A stretch of 64,000 bases of DNA, from the NCBI RefSeq assembly GCF_016806125.1, contig NZ_CP047166.1:3100001-3164000 (forward strand). The letters run 5' to 3'. A model generated the notes under the pieces. That model saw only the letters and a program-made list of their open reading frames with translations. It had not been told where the DNA came from and made no database searches. The stretch comes from Ponticoccus alexandrii. Its GTDB lineage: Bacteria > Pseudomonadota > Alphaproteobacteria > Rhodobacterales > Rhodobacteraceae. Below are positions 7,699-16,392 of this stretch, in pieces. Made by a program: the position numbers and the translations under genes. Numbering within the stretch: position 1 is the stretch's first letter; each line of letters starts with the position of its first letter.

Positions 7699-10248
7699 GT
7701 GCAACGCAAGATCAACGTCGGATTTGCCGAGAACTACATCGTCCGCCGCGGCCTGACGGCCTTCGTGGTGTCGCTTTTCGTGACCACCATCGGCGTGCTC
7801 GTCATGGACGTCAGCAAACAGATGGAGTGGCTGTCCAACTCGTCTTCGGACAATATGCAATGGACGCTGGGCCAGGCAGAGACCGAACTCTCGGCGCTGG
7901 AACTCGCCACCTACGCCGCCATGGCAGAGGACGGCAACATCAGCGCGGGACTCGAAGAGGTTCGGCTGCGGTTCAATATCTTCTACAGCCGGATTCAGAC
8001 CATCACAGACAGCAGCGTGTTCCGCGGCCTGCGCAGCGACCCCGAAGTTCAGGCGCAACTTGACGAAGTCCTCCGCTGGCGCGACGCGTGGGTGCCGGTG
8101 ATCGACGGGCCGGATACCCGGCTGGACGCGCAACTGCCCCGGCTGCAGGCGGAATCCGCCGCGATGCGCGGCGTGGCCCGCAAGACCGCGCTGGACGGCA
8201 TCGCCTTTTATGCACGCTTCGACGATACCCGACGGACCAGCATCTTCAGCACCCTGCTGCGCATCGGCGTACTGACCGTGGCGCTTGTCGCCCTGCTGCT
8301 GGTGCTGATCCTGATGCTGGTGCGGCTTGGCCGTCAGCGCGAACTCAGCGCACAATCCAACCGCGAAATGCGCGAACGGCTGGAAACCATCATCTCGACC
8401 TCGCTGGACGCCATCCTTGTGGTCGACCGCACCGGGCGCATCATCGAATACAACGGCGCCGCCGAACGCATCTTCGGCCATCGCCGCGACCGGGCGATCG
8501 GCGCCGATATGGCAGCGCTGCTCCTGCCCCACGGCGCGGCTCTGGCGCCCTTCCTGGCCACCGGGTCCGGCACCCGGCAGGCCGAGGCGCGGCGCCGCGA
8601 CGGCAGCCTGTTCCCGGTCGAAGTCTCCTCGGCCCGCGCGCACAGCCCCGGCGGCGAGATCTTCGTGATCTTCCTGCGCGACATCTCGACCCGCGTCTCG
8701 GACGAGGAAGCCCTGCGCGAGGCGCGCGACCACGCCATCGCCGGGGAACGCCAGAAGGCTGAGCTGCTGGCGGTCATGAGCCACGAAATGCGCACCCCCC
8801 TGAACGGCATGCTGGGCTCGCTGGAGCTGTTCGAGGGCGACAATCTAAACGCCCGGCAGAAACGTTTCCTGCGGATCGTGCGAAATTCGGGCAAGGTGCT
8901 GCTGAACCACGTCAACGACGTCCTCGACATCTCGCGGCTGGACGCCGGCAAGATGACCCTGCGCAAGCGGCGCTTCGACCTTGTCGCGCTGATCGAAGAG
9001 ATCGTCGAGAACCAGACCGAGCGCGCCCGCGCGCAGGGCAACCGGATCGTGCTGGCGCCGTCCGATCCGGCCCTGCACGCGGTCTACAGCGACCCCGACA
9101 GGCTGCGGCAGATCCTGCTGAACCTCGTCGGCAACGCGGTCAAGTTCACCCGCGACGGGACGATCACGCTGGAGGTCGATTGCGACGGCGGGCTGGACGC
9201 GGTCGAGTTCCGGGTCATCGACACCGGCATCGGCATCCCCGAAGCCGATCTGGAACGCGTCTTCGGCGACTTCGAGACCATCGACAGTTCTTATGCGCGC
9301 CGCACCACCGGCACCGGGCTTGGCCTGGGGATCTCGCGCCGCCTGGCCCGGGCGCTGGGAGGCGACCTTGGCGCAGAAAGCGAGCCGGGCCAGGGCAGCG
9401 TCTTCTGGCTGCACCTGCCCATGGCCCTGCCCGGCGAAAGCCACGCGCCGCAGACGGCTGCACCGGTCGGCATGCCGGAGGCAGAGCGGCTGCCACCTCT
9501 TCGCGTGCTGGTGGTCGAAGACAACGAGATCAACCGGCTTGTCGCGCGGGAATTCCTGCACCGCGGCGGCCACAAGGTAACAGAGGCGCCGGGCGGGGCC
9601 GAAGGCGTGGCAGAGGCGGCAAAGACCCGTTTCGACGTCATCCTGATGGACATCTCGATGCCGGGGATGAACGGGATCGAGGCCGCCCGGGCCATCCGCG
9701 AGGGCGGCGGGCTATCGGCAGATGTGCCGATCGTCGCGACCACCGCCCATGCCCTGGCCGAGGAACGCCACGCCTTCGAAGAGGCGGGCATGATCGGCGT
9801 TCTGGTCAAGCCGATCTCTGCCGCTTCGGTGCGTGAGGCGCTGGCAGAGGCGCTGTCGCGCAAATCGCTTTCCGTGGGTGAGGCCGCGACCAGAGACGCG
9901 CCGGTTCTGGACCGCGCGCATCTTGCGGAATTGCAGGCGGACCTGCCCGGGGCGCGCCTTGCCGCCCTGCTGGCGACATTCCGCGCCGAGATGACCAGCT
10001 TTCTGGAGCGATTGGTGCCAGAGACCGACCGCGCGGCTCTGGCCGCCGAGGCGCATCGCATGGCAGGCTCTGCCGGGGTCTTCGGCGCCATGCAGCTGAC
10101 GCAGCGCCTGCGCGAGGCGCAGGTCTTCGTGCCAGAGGCCTCACCGGACGAGGTGACAGAGCTGCGGACCGCTCTGTCCGCCTGCTGGTCGGCCGCCGAA
10201 ACCGCGCTGCGGGATGTGACAGAGGCCCCGCAGCGGCGCGCCGTCTGA
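7699..10248 (+). CDS. Hybrid sensor histidine kinase (PAS-HisKA-HATPase-REC-Hpt)
   Basis: An 849-residue phosphorelay protein. It has a transmembrane helix near residues 14-36, an extracytoplasmic helical domain of about 150 residues, and a second helix near 190-215. A PAS domain follows at about 225-330, then HisKA with the phospho-acceptor His362 in SHEMRTPLNG, and a HATPase domain with DTGIGIP and GTGLGL boxes. A receiver domain has Asp651 in LMDISMPG, and the C-terminal Hpt domain has His786 in AHRMAGSAG. The start is GTG at 7699 with GGAAAG upstream. It most likely feeds the divergently encoded LuxR-type regulator through the His-Asp-His chain. The stimulus is unknown. Confidence 0.92.
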   Translation: MQRKINVGFAENYIVRRGLTAFVVSLFVTTIGVLVMDVSKQMEWLSNSSSDNMQWTLGQAETELSALELATYAAMAEDGNISAGLEEVRLRFNIFYSRIQTITDSSVFRGLRSDPEVQAQLDEVLRWRDAWVPVIDGPDTRLDAQLPRLQAESAAMRGVARKTALDGIAFYARFDDTRRTSIFSTLLRIGVLTVALVALLLVLILMLVRLGRQRELSAQSNREMRERLETIISTSLDAILVVDRTGRIIEYNGAAERIFGHRRDRAIGADMAALLLPHGAALAPFLATGSGTRQAEARRRDGSLFPVEVSSARAHSPGGEIFVIFLRDISTRVSDEEALREARDHAIAGERQKAELLAVMSHEMRTPLNGMLGSLELFEGDNLNARQKRFLRIVRNSGKVLLNHVNDVLDISRLDAGKMTLRKRRFDLVALIEEIVENQTERARAQGNRIVLAPSDPALHAVYSDPDRLRQILLNLVGNAVKFTRDGTITLEVDCDGGLDAVEFRVIDTGIGIPEADLERVFGDFETIDSSYARRTTGTGLGLGISRRLARALGGDLGAESEPGQGSVFWLHLPMALPGESHAPQTAAPVGMPEAERLPPLRVLVVEDNEINRLVAREFLHRGGHKVTEAPGGAEGVAEAAKTRFDVILMDISMPGMNGIEAARAIREGGGLSADVPIVATTAHALAEERHAFEEAGMIGVLVKPISAASVREALAEALSRKSLSVGEAATRDAPVLDRAHLAELQADLPGARLAALLATFRAEMTSFLERLVPETDRAALAAEAHRMAGSAGVFGAMQLTQRLREAQVFVPEASPDEVTELRTALSACWSAAETALRDVTEAPQRRAV

Positions 10249-10297
10249 ACCCGGTGCGCACCACAGCCGATACCACGCGCCTTGACCGGCGCCCGGC

Positions 10298-10780
10298 TCA
10301 GGCCTTGTCGGGCGCCACCACCGCATAGCCACAGCGCGCGGGCTTCAGGTCCAGCAGCGGCGTCCCGTCGAGGCAGTCCAGCCCCCGCACCACCAGCACG
10401 CGCCCCTCGCGCCGCAGAAGCGTGACAATCGACGTCCCGATCGGGTTCGGCCGCAGGGGCGAGCGCAACGAGAAGGTGCCCCGCTGCGCCCCGTCGGACT
10501 TCGGCGACTGGGTCAGCAGATCCCGCCGCGCCTCGTGCAGCCAATACAGCACCTCGATCCGCGCGTGATCCTCGATCGCCAGAAGGGCGGGTTCATAGGG
10601 TGCCGCCACCTCGATCCGGCAGTCCGGCCCCTGCTCTGCGTCGCCGCGCCGGGGGCAGTCGGCCCGGGTGGCAAAGGGCGTGCGGATCACGCCGACAAAG
10701 CGCAGCCCGGCGTCTGTCGCCTCTGGCAGGTCGGCGCAAATCTCCCCCGGCCTCCGCGCGTCACCGTGATGGGCCGTCAT
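10298..10780 (-). CDS. trmO: TrmO-type tRNA m6t6A37 methyltransferase
   Basis: A 160-residue protein of the TrmO/TsaA (YaeB) family, which uses SAM to N6-methylate t6A37 of certain tRNAs. Visible family features are GVIRTPFATRADCPRRG near residues 20-37, the segment ARIEVLYWLHEA, and the hallmark RSPLRPNPIGTS near 107-118 that contributes to the SAM site. It matches the single-domain short form; E. coli TrmO has an extra C-terminal domain. The ATG at 10780 was chosen because upstream codons have no family similarity. It stands downstream of the SMP-30 gene on the same strand. Confidence 0.87.
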   Translation of the reverse strand: MTAHHGDARRPGEICADLPEATDAGLRFVGVIRTPFATRADCPRRGDAEQGPDCRIEVAAPYEPALLAIEDHARIEVLYWLHEARRDLLTQSPKSDGAQRGTFSLRSPLRPNPIGTSIVTLLRREGRVLVVRGLDCLDGTPLLDLKPARCGYAVVAPDKA

Positions 10781-11060
10781 CTGCGCCCCCGCCCTCTGAG
10801 CTGCCCGCCGCAACCCGCCACATCCCCTGCACCGGCGCAGCGAAGGCGCGGGCCAGCGGCCCCGTCCCGTCGCCGACCGGCCCAGACGCGCCCGGGCAGA
10901 GCCACGCCGCGCCACCCGCCACGGACACGCCAGACCAGCGGATACGCATGGGACCGGCCCAGCCCCCGGAACCGGGCAGCCAGTGGGCAGGCCACCCCCG
11001 GCGCCTGGCCCCCGCCAAAGGGCCGACCGAACCGGCGGCGGTGTTTCACGGCAGCGGCGG

Positions 11061-11912
11061 TCACAGGATCACCCGATGTTCGGCCTGCCCGCGCAGGCCC
11101 GGCTCCAGCGTGAAGGTGCAGCCTGCCAGCCGGTCTTCTGCCGGGCGCCCCTCTGCCGCCGATGTGACGAACAGCCGGGACAGGTCCGCCCCGCCGAAGG
11201 CCGGGCAGGTGGTCTGCGGGGTCGGCAGATCCAGCGCCCGAACAAAGCCGCCCTCCGGGTCGTAGCAGGCCACCCGGCCCGCCCCCCATTGCGCCGACCA
11301 CAGGTTGCCCTGCGCGTCGATCACTGCACCGTCCGGGTTCAGCCCCTCACCGCTCAGATCCAGCCAGGGAAAGGGGGTGCCCTTGGGCCAGCCCTCGGCA
11401 TCGAGGGCAACGCGCTGGATCACACCCGTGGGCAGGTCGGTGAAGAAGGCAAACTGCCCGTCCGGTGAGAAACAGGTGGCGTTGGGGATGCTGATGCCGG
11501 GATAGAGCACCCGCAGTTCACCCCGGTGATATCGGTAGATGGCGCCCGCGCCCGCTTCACCCGCGTGGCCCATGGTGCCGATCCAGAAGCCGCCATAAGG
11601 GTCCGCCCGCCCATCGTTCGACCGCGTGCCCGGGTTGTCCGCCTCCAGCGGCACAAGGCTGTCTGCCTTCCCGGTCGCGAGATCGAACAGGCAGAGGTCC
11701 GTCTCGGTCGCGATCAGCAGCCGGTCCCGGTCCACCCAGCCCGCGGCTGAGGCGGCACGATCCAGCGGCCATGACCGCTCTGCGCTGCCGTCGTGCTCGA
11801 ACAGCCGGTGGCCGAGGATATCGAACCACAACAGCGTCTGCCTTTCGGGGTGCCACAGGGGGCCCTCACCCAGCGTGCATTTCGTGCGCGACAGCAAGCC
11901 GTGATCCGTCAT
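11061..11912 (-). CDS. SMP-30/gluconolactonase family lactonase
   Basis: A 283-residue six-bladed beta-propeller of the SMP-30/regucalcin/LRE family, metal-dependent enzymes that usually open sugar lactones. Family marks are LGEGPLWHPE near residues 13-22 with the metal-binding Glu, RSNDGRADPYGGFWIGTM near 95-112, PNATCFSPDG and the LNPDGAVIDAQGNLW strand near 195-210. The length matches the family. The ATG at 11912 follows GGGAGGGAA. The exact sugar acid (gluconate, arabonate or other) cannot be told from the sequence, and no sugar dehydrogenase lies next to it. Confidence 0.88.
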   Translation of the reverse strand: MTDHGLLSRTKCTLGEGPLWHPERQTLLWFDILGHRLFEHDGSAERSWPLDRAASAAGWVDRDRLLIATETDLCLFDLATGKADSLVPLEADNPGTRSNDGRADPYGGFWIGTMGHAGEAGAGAIYRYHRGELRVLYPGISIPNATCFSPDGQFAFFTDLPTGVIQRVALDAEGWPKGTPFPWLDLSGEGLNPDGAVIDAQGNLWSAQWGAGRVACYDPEGGFVRALDLPTPQTTCPAFGGADLSRLFVTSAAEGRPAEDRLAGCTFTLEPGLRGQAEHRVIL

Positions 11913-12129
11913 CGTTCCCTCCCCGGTTTCGCGGCCCATGCTGATCCGGCCCGGCCCGGGGCGCAAGGCCCACCCGCGCCAATGTGCCGTAATGCGGCGG
12001 GCCGGGGGCCGGACCAGGCGGCGCCCCCGGACGGGCCGGACAGGGCAGCGGCAAACTTCGCGCCGCAAGGGGCTGGATTCGCGCACCGTTTTCAGGTCAA
12101 GTCATGCCGCAAGCCGCAGGGAGGCCCTT

Positions 12130-12366
12130 ATGAATTGCGTTTTCGTCCAGATCCGGTGCACACCCGGCACCGCCTATCGCGTCGCCAAGGACATCACGCT
12201 GCGCGAGATCCACTCGGAACTCTATTCGACCAGCGGCGAATTCGACCTTCTGCTGAAGCTCTACATCCCGGCCGAGGATGACGTGGGCAAGTTCATCAAC
12301 GACAACCTTCTGGACATCGCCGGGATCGAACGGACCCTGACGACACTGACATTCCGCGCCTTTTGA
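12130..12366 (+). CDS. Stand-alone Lrp/AsnC ligand-binding (RAM) domain protein
   Basis: A 78-residue protein that corresponds only to the C-terminal amino-acid-binding domain of Lrp/AsnC regulators: a beta-alpha-beta-beta-alpha-beta pattern with the typical TSGEFDLLLKLYIP strand and a terminal GIERTLTTLTF. There is no DNA-binding helix-turn-helix, and the ATG at 12130 leaves no room for one. Similar stand-alone domains assemble into oligomers and bind amino acids. It lies 31 bp upstream of the substrate-binding protein gene of a branched-chain-type ABC operon and is probably cotranscribed, so a role as an amino-acid sensor or modulator for that system is plausible but inferred. Confidence 0.85.
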   Translation: MNCVFVQIRCTPGTAYRVAKDITLREIHSELYSTSGEFDLLLKLYIPAEDDVGKFINDNLLDIAGIERTLTTLTFRAF

Positions 12367-12397
12367 ACGGCGCAGGTTAAAAAACGGGGAGACAGAC

Positions 12398-13534
12398 ATG
12401 ACCACATTACGCAGCCTTGCCATGGGCACCGCCCTTGCCGCCCTCTGTGCAGCCACCGCCTCTGCCGAGGTCAAGGTCGGCATGATCACCACCCTCTCCG
12501 GCGGCGGCGCCGGTCTGGGCATCGACACCCGCGACGGCTTCATGCTGGCGATCGAGGGCGCGGGCCGCGATGACGTCGAGGTGGTGATCGAGGACGACCA
12601 GCAGAAGCCCGAGATCGCGGTGCAACTGGCCGACAAGATGATCCAGTCCGACAAGGTCGACGTGCTGACCGGCATCGTCTGGTCGAACCTCGCCATGGCG
12701 GTCGTTCCGGCGGCGACGGCGCAGGGCCTGTTCTACCTCTCCACCAACGCGGCCCCCGCGCAACTGGCCGGGGCGGGCTGCAACCCGAACTACTTCTCGG
12801 TGTCCTACCAAAACGACAACCTGCACGAGGGCGCGGGCGCCTATGTGACCAAGGCGGGCTTCACCAAGCCCTTCATCCTTGCGCCCAATTACCCGGCGGG
12901 CCATGACAGCCTCAATGGCTTCAAGCGCTTCTACGAGGGCGAGCTTGCGGGCGAGATCTACACCACGCTGGGCCAAACCGACTATGCCGCCGAGATCGCG
13001 CAGATCCGCGCCTCGGGGGCGGATTCGGTCTTCTTCTTCCTGCCCGGCGGCATGGGGATCTCCTTCCTGAAGCAATACGCGGATTCGGGTGTGGACCTGC
13101 CGCTGGTCGGGCCGGCGTTTTCCTTCGATCAGGGCATCCTGCAGGCGGTGGGCGACGCGGCGCTGGGGGTCAAGAACACCTCGTCCTGGTCCAAGGACCT
13201 CGACAACGAGGCCAACACGGCCTTCGTGGCGGCCTTTCAGGAGAAATACGACCGCCTGCCCTCGATCTACGCGGCGCAGGGCTATGACACCGCCAACCTG
13301 CTGCTCTCCGCCATCGACACGGCCGAGGGCGATGCCGATGCCTTCCGCGCGGCGCTGAAGGCGGCGGACTTCGCCTCTGTCCGGGGGGATTTTTCCTTCG
13401 CGGCGAACAACCACCCTGTTCAGGACATCTACGTGCGCGAGGTGATCAAGGAAGGCGACGTGCTGACCAACAAGATCGTCGAGACCGCCATCGAGGACCG
13501 CGACAACGCCTATCTCGACGAATGCAAGATGTGA
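12398..13534 (+). CDS. Branched-chain amino acid-type ABC transporter substrate-binding protein
   Basis: A 378-residue periplasmic type I binding protein of the LivJ/LivK (Peripla_BP_6) family. The N-terminus is a signal peptide cleaved after TASA near residue 22, followed by the family opening VKVGMITTLSGGGAGLGI. The central part contains VVIEDDQQKP and the YPAGHDSLNGFK region typical of the family. The ATG at 12398 follows GGGGAGA. It heads a run with livH, livM, livG and livF and captures the substrate for them. The substrate may be an amino acid, urea/amide or aromatic compound; the family is broad. Confidence 0.92.
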   Translation: MTTLRSLAMGTALAALCAATASAEVKVGMITTLSGGGAGLGIDTRDGFMLAIEGAGRDDVEVVIEDDQQKPEIAVQLADKMIQSDKVDVLTGIVWSNLAMAVVPAATAQGLFYLSTNAAPAQLAGAGCNPNYFSVSYQNDNLHEGAGAYVTKAGFTKPFILAPNYPAGHDSLNGFKRFYEGELAGEIYTTLGQTDYAAEIAQIRASGADSVFFFLPGGMGISFLKQYADSGVDLPLVGPAFSFDQGILQAVGDAALGVKNTSSWSKDLDNEANTAFVAAFQEKYDRLPSIYAAQGYDTANLLLSAIDTAEGDADAFRAALKAADFASVRGDFSFAANNHPVQDIYVREVIKEGDVLTNKIVETAIEDRDNAYLDECKM

Positions 13535-13539
13535 GCCGC

Positions 13540-13581
13540 AAAGTCCTTCGAAGGACTTTGAAAAATCCTTCGAAGGATTTT
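13540..13581. repeat. Tandem intergenic palindromes
   Basis: Two consecutive perfect 20-bp palindromes, one at 13540-13559 (arms aaagtccttc) and one at 13562-13581 (arms aaaatccttc), lie between the binding protein gene and livH. The second arm is a near copy of the first. They could form stem structures that stabilise the upstream SBP message or attenuate readthrough. Similar paired hairpins occur at 30953-31014 and 39018-39063. Confidence 0.85.
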
Positions 13582-13621
13582 GGTCCCGCCGGGAGGCTGG
13601 CGGGACACCCGGAATGAGATC

Positions 13622-14542
13622 ATGACACTGACCCTACTCGCCGAGCAGGTCCTCAACGGCCTGCAATCCGGCATCATGCTGTTCCTCATGGCCGCCGGCC
13701 TGACGCTGATCTTCGGCGTCATGGGGCTGATCAACCTCGCCCATGGCTCGCTTTACATGGTGGGCGCCTTTTGCGCGGCGGCGGTCTCTGCGGCGACGGG
13801 GTCGTTCCTGCTGGGGCTGGTGGCGGCGCTCGCCGGGGCGGCGGCCATGGGCGCGCTGATCGAGCGGCTGGTGATCCGCCGCCTTTACGCCCGCGACCAC
13901 CTCGATCAGGTGCTGGCGACCTTCGCGCTGATCCTGATCCTGTCCGAGGGCACGCGCTGGGTCTTCGGGTCCTTCCCTCTCTACCTCGACGTGCCCGCCG
14001 CGCTGGCCGGGCCGGTGACGCTGCCCGGCGGCATCCAGTATCCGGCTTACCGGCTGGCGCTGATTGTCGTGGGGCTGGTGGTGGCGGCAGGCCTCTTCTT
14101 GCTGATCGGGCGCACCCGGCTGGGCGTGCAGATCCGCGCCGGGGAGAACGACCGCGAGATGATCGCCGCGCTGGGGGTGGACATCGACCGGCTCTACACG
14201 CTGGTCTTCGCGCTGGGGGCGGCGCTGGCCGGGCTGGCGGGCGCGCTGGTGGGCGTGCTGCAATCGGTGCAGGTCGGCATGGGAGAGCCGGTGCTGATCC
14301 TCGCCTTCGTGACCATCGTGATCGGCGGTATCGGGTCGATCCGCGGCGCGCTGGTGGGCGCGATCCTCGTGGCTCTGACCGACACGCTGGGCGGGCTCTT
14401 CCTGCCGGAACTCTTCAAGCTGGTTCTGCCGCCCGCCGAGGCGACCCAGACCGGCGGCGCGCTGGCAGCCATGGCGATCTACGTCCTGATGGCCGCCGTG
14501 CTGATCTGGAAGCCGACCGGGTTGTTCGGAGCGCGGGCATGA
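13622..14542 (+). CDS. livH: Branched-chain amino acid-type ABC permease LivH
   Basis: A 306-residue inner-membrane permease of the LivH family with about eight hydrophobic helices. It has the family N-terminus LNGLQSGIMLFLMAAGLTL and the GLINLAHGSLYMVGAF loop, and near residue 180 the RAGENDREMIAALGVD segment that contacts the ATPase. I took the ATG at 13622 because the transmembrane core begins there; the upstream in-frame region lies on the palindromes. It pairs with LivM to form the membrane channel. Confidence 0.92.
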   Translation: MTLTLLAEQVLNGLQSGIMLFLMAAGLTLIFGVMGLINLAHGSLYMVGAFCAAAVSAATGSFLLGLVAALAGAAAMGALIERLVIRRLYARDHLDQVLATFALILILSEGTRWVFGSFPLYLDVPAALAGPVTLPGGIQYPAYRLALIVVGLVVAAGLFLLIGRTRLGVQIRAGENDREMIAALGVDIDRLYTLVFALGAALAGLAGALVGVLQSVQVGMGEPVLILAFVTIVIGGIGSIRGALVGAILVALTDTLGGLFLPELFKLVLPPAEATQTGGALAAMAIYVLMAAVLIWKPTGLFGARA

Positions 14543-14562
14543 GCGTTTGGCGGTCCGTCTCC

Positions 14563-14610
14563 GGGGGGCGCTGCCCCCGCTGCTGCGCAGCCCCCCCGGG
14601 ATATTTCCGG
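14563..14610 (+). repeat. Dispersed intergenic repeat, copy B
   Basis: Lies between livH and livM: a GC hairpin around gggggcgctgccccc, a second GC stretch gcgcagccccccgggatattt, and then ccggacagaagaatg. The order matches copies at 1389 and 42219. It interrupts an otherwise tightly packed operon, separating livH from livM by 124 bp. Confidence 0.65.
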
Positions 14611-14666
14611 ACAGAAGAATGCGGGCGGCTCTTCGACAAGGGCCTTGCTGCGGAAGAGGCGCGGGT

Positions 14667-15650
14667 ATGAGCCGAGAGACGCTGTTGAATGCCGCGATCC
14701 TGCTGGGGCTGGTGGCGGTGCCGCTTTGGGCGCATCTGTCGGACGAGCCCTTCACCGTCACGCTGGCGACGCGGGCGGCGATCCTTGCGCTGGCCGCGGT
14801 GGGGCTGAACATCGCGCTGGGGATCGGCGGGATGGTTTCGCTGGGCCATGCGGCCTTCTTCGGGATCGGCGGCTATGCCATGGGCATCCTTGCCTTCCAC
14901 GCGCAGAGTTACACGCCGGTGGCCGAGTGGCCCCTTGTGGTGCCGGGCACGAAGTCGATGCCGGTGATCTGGCTGGTGGCCGTGGCGGCCTCTGGGCTGG
15001 CGGCCTTCCTGATCGGGCTTCTGAGCCTGCGCACGGGCGGCGTCTATTTCATCATGATCACGCTGGCCTTCGGGCAGATGTTCTATTTCTTCACCATCAG
15101 TTGGGGCACCTATGGCGGCGAGTACGGCATGTCGATCTACCTGCGGAACGGCTTTCCCGGGCTGAACACGCTGGTGCCGATCCAGTTCTACGGGCTGTGC
15201 CTTGCCGCGCTGCTGCTGGTGCTGGGCCTGACCGCCCTGCTGCGCCGGTCCGCTTTCGGTCTGGCCCTGAACGCCGCCCGGCAGGCGCCCGAGCGGGCGC
15301 AAGCGGTGGGGCTGGATCCCTACCGGCTGCGGCTGGCGGGCTTCACGCTGTCGGGGGCGGTGACCGGGCTGGCGGGGGCGCTTTACGCGGACCTCAACCG
15401 TTTCGTCTCGCCGTCGATGTTCAGCTGGCAGCTGTCGGGCGAGTTGATCGTCTTCGTGATCCTCGGCGGTACGGCGCGGCTGTTCGGGCCAGTGGTCGGC
15501 GCCGTGGTCTTTGTCGTGCTGGAGCATGTGCTGGGCGGGTTCACCGAGTTCTGGCACATCTGGTTCGGGCTGATCCTGCTGCTGGTCGTGCTGTTCGGCA
15601 AGGGTGGGCTGATCGGGCTGATCGCCGGACGGGCGCGGACCCATGACTGA
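14667..15650 (+). CDS. livM: Branched-chain amino acid-type ABC permease LivM
   Basis: A 327-residue inner-membrane permease of the LivM family. It has about nine helices, the family motif GLNIALGIGGMVSLGHAAFFGIG near residues 45-68 that follows the GxxSLGHA pattern, and a cytoplasmic AARQAPERAQAVGLDPYRLR loop near 205-225 for ATPase coupling. The ATG at 14667 follows a GGAAGAGG site. The stop overlaps the ATG of livG by 8 bp, which indicates translational coupling. Confidence 0.92.
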   Translation: MSRETLLNAAILLGLVAVPLWAHLSDEPFTVTLATRAAILALAAVGLNIALGIGGMVSLGHAAFFGIGGYAMGILAFHAQSYTPVAEWPLVVPGTKSMPVIWLVAVAASGLAAFLIGLLSLRTGGVYFIMITLAFGQMFYFFTISWGTYGGEYGMSIYLRNGFPGLNTLVPIQFYGLCLAALLLVLGLTALLRRSAFGLALNAARQAPERAQAVGLDPYRLRLAGFTLSGAVTGLAGALYADLNRFVSPSMFSWQLSGELIVFVILGGTARLFGPVVGAVVFVVLEHVLGGFTEFWHIWFGLILLLVVLFGKGGLIGLIAGRARTHD

Positions 15651-16392
15651 GGCGGTGCTGGAAACCCGCGGGCTGGTGCGCCGCTTCGGCGCCCTGACGG
15701 CGACGGACGGGGTCTCGATCACGCTGCGCCCCGGCGAGATCCATGCGGTGATCGGGCCAAACGGCGCCGGCAAGTCGACCCTGATCGCGCAGATCTGCGG
15801 CACGCTGGCGCCGGATGCCGGGTCAGTCTGGCTGGCGGGCTGCGACGTGACGGCCCAAACCGCCCCGGCCCGCGCCCGCGCCGGGCTGGCGCGGACCTTC
15901 CAGGTCAGCCGCCTGGCGCTGGAGGACAGCGTGCTGGAAAACGTGCTGCTGGGAGCCGTGGGGGCCGCAGGGGCCGCGCGACATCCCTTCCGCCCGGTTC
16001 TGCGCAACCGCGCCCTGCGCGCGCGGGCCGAGGCGGCGCTGGTGCGGGTCGGGCTGGAGGCGCAGGCCGCCAGCCGGGCCGCCGATCTGTCGCACGGGCA
16101 GCGGCGGCTGCTGGAGGTCGCGGTCGCCCTGACGCTTTCGCCCCGCGCCTTTGTCATGGACGAGCCCATGGCGGGCCTCGGGACCGAGGGCTCTGCCATG
16201 CTGACGGGCCTGCTGGACGGGCTGCGCGCCGAGGCGCCGATCCTGCTGGTCGAACACGACATGGACGCGGTCTTTGCCCTTGCGGACCGGATTTCCGTGC
16301 TGGTCTACGGCAAGGTCATCGCCTCCGGAACCGTTGCCGAGATCCGCGCCGACCGGGCCGTAGGCGAGGCCTACCTGGGGGATGCATCGTGA
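15643..16392 (+). CDS. livG: Branched-chain amino acid-type ABC ATPase LivG
   Basis: A 249-residue ATP-binding subunit. Walker A is GPNGAGKST near residues 38-46, the signature motif is LSHGQRRLLEVA near 149-160 and Walker B is FVMDEPMAGLG near 171-181; the switch His follows in VEHDMDAV. LSHGQ in place of LSGGQ is usual in LivG-type proteins. It overlaps livM at its start and livF at its end (GTGA), so all three are likely co-translated. It powers uptake together with LivF. Confidence 0.93.
   Translation: MTEAVLETRGLVRRFGALTATDGVSITLRPGEIHAVIGPNGAGKSTLIAQICGTLAPDAGSVWLAGCDVTAQTAPARARAGLARTFQVSRLALEDSVLENVLLGAVGAAGAARHPFRPVLRNRALRARAEAALVRVGLEAQAASRAADLSHGQRRLLEVAVALTLSPRAFVMDEPMAGLGTEGSAMLTGLLDGLRAEAPILLVEHDMDAVFALADRISVLVYGKVIASGTVAEIRADRAVGEAYLGDAS

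Noticed and set aside
10761-10949. A 62-codon minus-strand frame just before trmO
   Set aside because: It has no convincing ribosome binding site or family match and its composition is like that of non-coding GC-rich frames; too weak to list as a gene.
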